A stretch of DNA of 10,069 nucleotides from the NCBI GenBank assembly GCA_012965455.1, contig DTSG01000339.1, forward strand, positions 1 to 10,069, given 5' to 3'. Source of the stretch: Planctomycetaceae bacterium (GTDB lineage Bacteria; Planctomycetota; Planctomycetia; Pirellulales; Pirellulaceae). Positions 5,959-10,069 of this stretch are shown in pieces. A program made the translations under genes and the position numbers. The notes below the pieces were generated by a model. The model did not search any database. It was not told the origin of the DNA and saw only the letters and a list, made by a program, of their open reading frames with translations. Positions within the stretch are counted from its first letter, which is position 1, and each line of letters opens with the position of its first letter.

Positions 5959-7606
5959 AACGCAATGCCTCCACGGGATGCAGCTTGGCGGCTTTGCGAG
6001 CGGGCAATACACTGGCAATTACGGCAATACCTACTGCACCTAGCACAACCCACAGACACGTCAGGGGATTCACCACGACCGGTATCTCAGAAAAATAATA
6101 AACCGTCGGGTCAAACACCTCTTGTCCAGTTATCTTTTCTATCCAGCCTGCCACAACATTAATCTGGTCCACAAACAGCAATCCCAAAGCTAATCCGGCC
6201 AGCGACCCAGCGATACCGAGTGATAACCCATAACCCAAGAAAATACTCATCACGCCCCGACTCGGCGCGCCTAAACTTTTAAGAATTCCAACATCCCGTG
6301 TCTTTTCGACAACGATCATAAAAAAGGTGGCTAAAATACCAAAGCCAGCGACTGCAATGATCAAGAACAACAAAATATTCAAGATTGTTGTTTCCAACTG
6401 CACCGCCGACAACAGCGGTCCTTGCATGTCGCGCCAAGTTTGTATTTGATACCCGAACTGCTGCAGCGGAAAGCGGGCCTGCAAACGATCACGAACCATG
6501 TTCAAGTCAGCCCCTGCGCGCAACTTAATTTGAATAGCAGAAACACTCGCCACTCCCGTTTCCGCAGTGATCATACCTCGCAGATTTTGCAATTTACTCA
6601 GCGGCACAAAAGCAAATGACGAATCGTATTCACTCATCTCACTTTCATAAAAATCAACAATCGTAAATGAATCGCTAACCGCCTTAGGTGGCTGACCCGT
6701 ATTGGGGAAAGTAATTTTGACATCGTCACCCGGCAATGCGAAATAATAATCCATCAAATCGCCCTGTACATCGCGACCACGCAAACTGCAAATAGAAATC
6801 CCTAAAACAATTCCGGTGTGCTGCTCTCGCGCCGCATCGAATGTCAACAGTGGAGCATCGTCCGTCTGAAACGGTACCGCTGGCAGACTGTCTTGTTGCC
6901 CAGCTCCACGAGGACCGTTGTCCAGCGGCCCCTGCAATTCAGGTAGTTCTTCGATGGAATCGGGCAATGCCGGTAGCCCTGCTAGAGTTTGAGAATCATC
7001 CGCTAAGTCAAATGGCGGTGGTGTTAGCAAGGCAGCATCATTGGCGGTGACATCACCGTTTTCGACCTGGTCAGCAATTTCCCTTTGTTCCCACTGAGCA
7101 GCAACTCGCCGCCGAGCCCAGCCAGCAACGGGGAATTTATCCTTGCGGCCACGACCGTAATCGTTCTCACGCAATATGAACTGAAACTGCTCCCGGTTAA
7201 GCGGATGCAGTAAATGTTGCTCAAACTCACAAACGTCGGAATAGGTAGTAGCATCGATGCCAATCAGGTTAATCGGTTGAGTAATCCACTGCCCGCGAAT
7301 ATTGTCACGAAAATTAATCATTGCCGGCACTGAAACCGTTGCCGTCATGGCCTCAATATCATCGCCGGCAACCTTGCGGATTTCCTCCATGTGCCACTCA
7401 GAATCTGGCAAGCCATTGAGATTGTGGCTGCGAACAATGATATCTGAAAGGACTCCGTGCAGCCGGTCATGCATTTCAACAGTAAAGCCAGCCATCACGC
7501 TATTGACGACAATGAGAGTCGCCACGCCTAGCGTTACGCTCACAATCGAGGCCAATGCAATATAACGGCTCTTCAGATACCGCCATGATAGCAATACTTT
7601 GTACAT
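5951..7606 (-). CDS. Lipoprotein-releasing system permease, LolC/LolE type with enlarged periplasmic domain
   Basis: This 551-residue inner-membrane protein has the LolC/E layout. TM1 is at about 15-40, a long periplasmic MacB-like domain runs to about 400, and three more membrane segments lie at about 408-432, 452-480 and 512-535. The cytoplasmic coupling segment EKTRDVGILKSLGAP (434-448) and the end ARKAAKLHPVEALRYE are characteristic. E. coli LolC and LolE have about 400 residues. Most of the extra length here lies between GIDATTYSD (about 116) and GIVLGISI (about 265), including an Arg/Lys-rich patch and a Pro/Asp/Gln-rich stretch (about 195-250). Only one such permease is seen with lolD, so a homodimeric LolF-like arrangement is plausible, though a second permease could lie elsewhere. 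A good AAAGGA ribosome site lies at 7612-7617, five bases from the ATG. The gene follows lysS by 108 bases on the same strand. Confidence 0.9.
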   Translation of the reverse strand: MYKVLLSWRYLKSRYIALASIVSVTLGVATLIVVNSVMAGFTVEMHDRLHGVLSDIIVRSHNLNGLPDSEWHMEEIRKVAGDDIEAMTATVSVPAMINFRDNIRGQWITQPINLIGIDATTYSDVCEFEQHLLHPLNREQFQFILRENDYGRGRKDKFPVAGWARRRVAAQWEQREIADQVENGDVTANDAALLTPPPFDLADDSQTLAGLPALPDSIEELPELQGPLDNGPRGAGQQDSLPAVPFQTDDAPLLTFDAAREQHTGIVLGISICSLRGRDVQGDLMDYYFALPGDDVKITFPNTGQPPKAVSDSFTIVDFYESEMSEYDSSFAFVPLSKLQNLRGMITAETGVASVSAIQIKLRAGADLNMVRDRLQARFPLQQFGYQIQTWRDMQGPLLSAVQLETTILNILLFLIIAVAGFGILATFFMIVVEKTRDVGILKSLGAPSRGVMSIFLGYGLSLGIAGSLAGLALGLLFVDQINVVAGWIEKITGQEVFDPTVYYFSEIPVVVNPLTCLWVVLGAVGIAVIASVLPARKAAKLHPVEALRYE

Positions 7607-7611
7607 GCCAA

Positions 7612-7617
7612 TCCTTT
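7612..7617 (-). promoter_or_regulatory. Ribosome binding site of the Lol permease gene
   Basis: The minus strand reads AAAGGA, then five bases, then the ATG at 7606. This is the clearest Shine-Dalgarno match in the window, where most other genes have none, and it fixes the permease start. Confidence 0.6.
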
Positions 7618-7714
7618 GGCTGGGGGTTGGGAACCTCTCACAAGAGGAAAGTCTCTACCCAATAACGCATTTTAATTTTTGTGACTTACGCGACACAGAA
7701 ACGTGCTGACTATT

Positions 7715-9352
7715 CTATTGTTCTGGCTGTTCTGGACGCAATAAAGGAAACAGAATTATTTCGCGAATCGACTGGGAATTGGTCAATAACATTACCAACC
7801 GGTCAATTCCTACGCCTAAGCCGCCCGTAGGGGGCATTCCATGACGCAATGCGCGAATAAAGTCCGAGTCCATTTTGGCCATCGAATCCTCATCCGATAA
7901 ACCCGCGAGCTGAGTTTGAAACAACTCTTGCTGCAAATCAGGATCGTTTAATTCCGTATAAGCGTTTGCGATTTCCATACCGCGAATAAACAATTCAAAC
8001 CGCTCAGCAATTTCCGGATTATCCTTTTTACGTTTAGTCAGCGGACAAATACTCGCAGGATAATCAATCACGAAGACTGGCCCCACCAAAGAATCCTCGA
8101 CCTTCTCCTCGAAAATCTCATTCTTGATGACATCCACGTGGCGACCCTCGACTTCAATGCCAATTTCCGTCGCGTATTTTTTCACAGCTTCTTCGTCACT
8201 CGGATCGACGCCCGTCTGTTCCACCAACAGTTCAAGATACGTCCGTCGCTCAAATGGCGGAGTGAAATCCACCGTGTGTTCACCGTAAGGCACGACGTAA
8301 CCGTTGCCGAGCACATCGAGTGCGTTAACTATCAAGTTCTCCGTTAAATCCATCATACTGCGATAGTCGCCGAATGCCTGATAAAGCTCAAGCATCGTGA
8401 ACTCAGGATTATGTTTCGGACTGATCCCTTCATTACGATAGACTCGCCCTAATTCATACACACGCTCCATGCCACCCACGAGCAAACGCTTTAAATGCAA
8501 CTCCAAAGCAATTCGCAAATGCAACTCAAGCCCCAACGCGTTGTGATGAGTCATAAAGGGGCGGGCAGCAGCGCCACCGGCAATCGAATGTAACGTGGGG
8601 CCCTCAATTTCGGCGAACCCTGCGGCATTGAGAGTGCTACGAATCGACGTGACGATTTTAGTACGATCTAAGAACCGTTGTCGCACGCCGTCGTTGTACG
8701 CCAAGTCAACATAACGCCGACGTTGCCGCAATTCTGGATCTGTCATCCCTACATGCTTGGCCGGAGGTGGCTCGAGCGACTTGGTTAAAAAGTGTAGTTT
8801 CTCAGCAAATATGGTCAACTCGCCAGTATTTGTAACACCGAGGCGACCGTCGACACCAATGATATCTCCTAAGTCAAACAAACCAGCGAGGTCAAAATCC
8901 TCATCACCAACTTGTTTCTTACCTATAAATAATTGGATGCTACCAGACCAATCCTGAACATCAATGAACCTCAATTTCCCTTTATCACGCTGCAGCATAA
9001 TTCTGCCGGCCGCGCGGACAGTCGGACCCACCTCGGCCCCCGGCCCTTGGTCACTGCGCCATTGCCGCATATTTACGCGATCGTCGACGTCACATTCCAA
9101 GTCCGGAAGTTCTATCAGCGTACCGTCTTCCTGCTGAAACTGAACTTCACTAATGCGATCCCGAATTTCTCCGATCAGCTGGCGGTCATCAAATCGACTA
9201 CCCCAGGGATCGATACCAAGTTTTTGGATCTGCCGCAATTTATCACGGCGGGCAGCAACGTGCATTTGTTGGTCTTGATCACTGCTGCCTTGTGCCGTGG
9301 CATCATCTGCCGGCTCCGGTTGCTCGGGCTGATCACTCTGCGATTCGGTCAT
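7715..9352 (-). CDS. lysS: Lysyl-tRNA synthetase, class II
   Basis: The enzyme charges tRNA-Lys with lysine in the cytoplasm. The chosen product has 545 residues against about 500 in most bacteria. An N-terminal OB-fold anticodon domain covers about 113-184 (VRAAGRIMLQRDKGKLRFIDVQD onward). The catalytic core has motif 1 around GFAEIEGPTL (245-254) with the GGAAARPFMTHHNAL block; motif 2, Y-R306-N-E-G with HNPEFTML (314-321); the lysine-pocket region RFELFIRGMEIANAYTELNDP; and motif 3, GLGVGIDRL (511-519) with Arg518. The first 30 or so residues are acidic and Gln/Pro-rich, which is unusual and probably disordered. The frame stays open for 76 more codons upstream. I place the start at the ATG at 9352, because the upstream part is basic, aromatic-rich and unlike any LysRS, and the acidic tail followed by AARRDKLRQIQKLG is a natural N-terminus. 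No ribosome site is evident at either position. Confidence 0.95.
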   Translation of the reverse strand: MTESQSDQPEQPEPADDATAQGSSDQDQQMHVAARRDKLRQIQKLGIDPWGSRFDDRQLIGEIRDRISEVQFQQEDGTLIELPDLECDVDDRVNMRQWRSDQGPGAEVGPTVRAAGRIMLQRDKGKLRFIDVQDWSGSIQLFIGKKQVGDEDFDLAGLFDLGDIIGVDGRLGVTNTGELTIFAEKLHFLTKSLEPPPAKHVGMTDPELRQRRRYVDLAYNDGVRQRFLDRTKIVTSIRSTLNAAGFAEIEGPTLHSIAGGAAARPFMTHHNALGLELHLRIALELHLKRLLVGGMERVYELGRVYRNEGISPKHNPEFTMLELYQAFGDYRSMMDLTENLIVNALDVLGNGYVVPYGEHTVDFTPPFERRTYLELLVEQTGVDPSDEEAVKKYATEIGIEVEGRHVDVIKNEIFEEKVEDSLVGPVFVIDYPASICPLTKRKKDNPEIAERFELFIRGMEIANAYTELNDPDLQQELFQTQLAGLSDEDSMAKMDSDFIRALRHGMPPTGGLGVGIDRLVMLLTNSQSIREIILFPLLRPEQPEQ

Positions 9353-9602
9353 AGTAGATTTTCGCGTATCTCGTTGGTTATTCACTAAAACGTCGTATTT
9401 TAATGGAATCCGCTTTACCTGTAAGCCCCAATGTAACCTAACAAGCCTCACCAACCAGCCCGCCGCGATCTGAATTTCCAGCCGAATCCGACTCCTTTCC
9501 CAGTTCAATTCATCACCAACTACAAACATCTTTCCCCAACTAGGGTAAAATAGATATCGAACAAGATACCACTTTAGCAAAGCGTTAGGCCTCTAAATCC
9601 AC
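9353..9602. other. Divergent intergenic region between lysS and the kinase gene
   Basis: These 250 bases should hold promoters for lysS (minus) and for the kinase (plus). I see a TAAAAT (9546-9551) that could be a -10 box for the kinase, 51 bases before its ATG, but no matching TTGACA-like -35 at the right distance. I see no T-box-like leader and no strong hairpin ahead of lysS. The lysS frame continues without a stop as far as 9580, which I regard as chance. Confidence 0.4.
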
Positions 9603-10069
9603 ATGTCAGACGACCTCACGCAACATCAAACCGATGGCGATCATGACCGATCGCGGCAACTGAGTATGCAGCCGACCGATTCGCACGTCGATATTCCCGG
9701 CGTGCAAATCACGCGACTACTAGGAACCGGTGCTTATGGCGAAGTCTGGGTCGGAGTGGATATAAACACCAACCGACAAGTGGCGGTGAAGTTCTTTCAC
9801 CATCAAAGCGGCGTGGACTGGCAACTGCTCAGCAAAGAAGTTGAAAAGCTAGTGTCACTGGCTACCCAGCGATATGTCGTACAACTCCTAGACGTTGGCT
9901 GGGAAGCATCCCCTCCCTACTATGTCATGGAATACCTCGAAGATGGTTCCTTAGACCAATTCATCAAAACAGCTGATTCCATTAGCGTCCAGCAAGCAGT
10001 CGAACTTTTCCATGACATCACAACCGGATTAACCCACGCTCACAACAAAGGCATTTTGCACTGTGACCT
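9603..10069 (+). CDS. Serine/threonine protein kinase, N-terminal part, HCD (non-RD) catalytic loop; 3' end outside window
   Basis: The frame opens with ATG at 9603 and stays open to the window edge, giving 155 whole codons. After about 30 polar residues a Hanks-type kinase domain begins. The Gly loop is LLGTGAYGEVWVG, with G41-x-G43-x-x-G46, and the VAVK lysine is Lys63. The likely helix C Glu is Glu79 in SKEVEKL, the hinge is YYVMEYLEDGSL, and the catalytic loop begins H153-C154-D155-L at the edge. Asp155 is the catalytic base. Cys replaces the usual Arg, so this is a non-RD kinase, which may not need activation-loop phosphorylation. The block GVDWQLLSKEVEKL followed by VVQLLDVGWEASPPYYVMEYLEDGSL is, from memory, typical of large planctomycete kinases. 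The C-terminal half, where sensor or membrane regions would be, is not visible. The gene is divergent from lysS. Confidence 0.92.
   Translation, partial: MSDDLTQHQTDGDHDRSRQLSMQPTDSHVDIPGVQITRLLGTGAYGEVWVGVDINTNRQVAVKFFHHQSGVDWQLLSKEVEKLVSLATQRYVVQLLDVGWEASPPYYVMEYLEDGSLDQFIKTADSISVQQAVELFHDITTGLTHAHNKGILHCD

Noticed and set aside
5959..6018. LolD start 20 codons upstream, inside the permease gene
   Set aside because: The ATG at 5958 forms a typical ATGAGTAG stop-start overlap. The longer version adds a Cys/Pro-rich stretch not seen in LolD proteins.
7634..7647. Hairpin CCTCT/AGAGG between lysS and the Lol permease gene as a terminator
   Set aside because: The stem is five pairs with no T tract on the minus strand, so there is no support for termination.
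8933..9388. 151-codon open frame on the plus strand opposite lysS
   Set aside because: It is antisense to strongly conserved LysRS sequence and its translation shows no recognisable domain. It is a shadow frame.
9353..9580. 76-residue N-terminal extension of LysRS
   Set aside because: The stretch is in frame but unlike any LysRS, with basic and aromatic residues and no domain. The ATG at 9352 gives a normal enzyme length.
1..10069. A defence island, biosynthetic cluster or mobile element
   Set aside because: Every long reading frame is assigned to housekeeping, envelope or signalling families. No transposase, integrase, nuclease, toxin, direct-repeat array or terminal repeats were seen.

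Overview
The window looks like chromosomal DNA from a member of the Planctomycetota, most likely the Pirellulales. This is inferred from recognisable protein variants, not from a database search. The evidence is a Ser/Thr kinase with an HCD catalytic loop and a planctomycete-style N-terminus, a DUF481-type outer-membrane protein ending in a characteristic DRYDST/PNDL block, a secreted methyltransferase-fold protein, a planctomycete-type hypothetical protein, and generally weak Shine-Dalgarno sites. Base composition is balanced. The window has no mobile element, CRISPR array, tRNA or rRNA gene that I can see.

Layout. Bases 1-3047 are read on the plus strand. They hold the C-terminal part of a TsaC/Sua5-type threonylcarbamoyl-AMP synthase fused to a low-molecular-weight phosphatase domain, then rpiB only 5 bases downstream. 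A 261-base spacer carries a short 10-bp-period tandem repeat. It is followed by a conserved-looking hypothetical gene, a hairpin-containing leader, and an exported class I methyltransferase. Bases 3062-9352 are read on the minus strand. In order of transcription these are lysS (lysyl-tRNA synthetase), a LolC/LolE-type permease, lolD overlapping it by 8 bases, a class IV aminotransferase (ilvE type), and a DUF481 outer-membrane beta-barrel protein that converges on the methyltransferase with only 14 bases between them. At 9603 a divergent plus-strand gene for a Ser/Thr protein kinase begins and runs off the right edge.

How the genes fit together. Most are housekeeping: tRNA t6A modification, pentose phosphate isomerisation, lysine charging and branched-chain amino acid transamination. 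The rest concern the envelope: lipoprotein release by LolCD, an outer-membrane barrel, and an exported methyltransferase-fold protein. The most informative points are the phosphatase active-site loop CTGNTCR, which has the Thr that marks YwlE-type protein-arginine phosphatases; the TsaC/phosphatase/rpiB order, which echoes ywlC-ywlE-ywlF of Bacillus subtilis; a single Lol permease with a large extra segment in its periplasmic domain; and a SAM-binding fold behind a signal peptide. I did not find a clear new multi-gene system. The region is mainly ordinary core genome with a few unusual proteins and small repeats.
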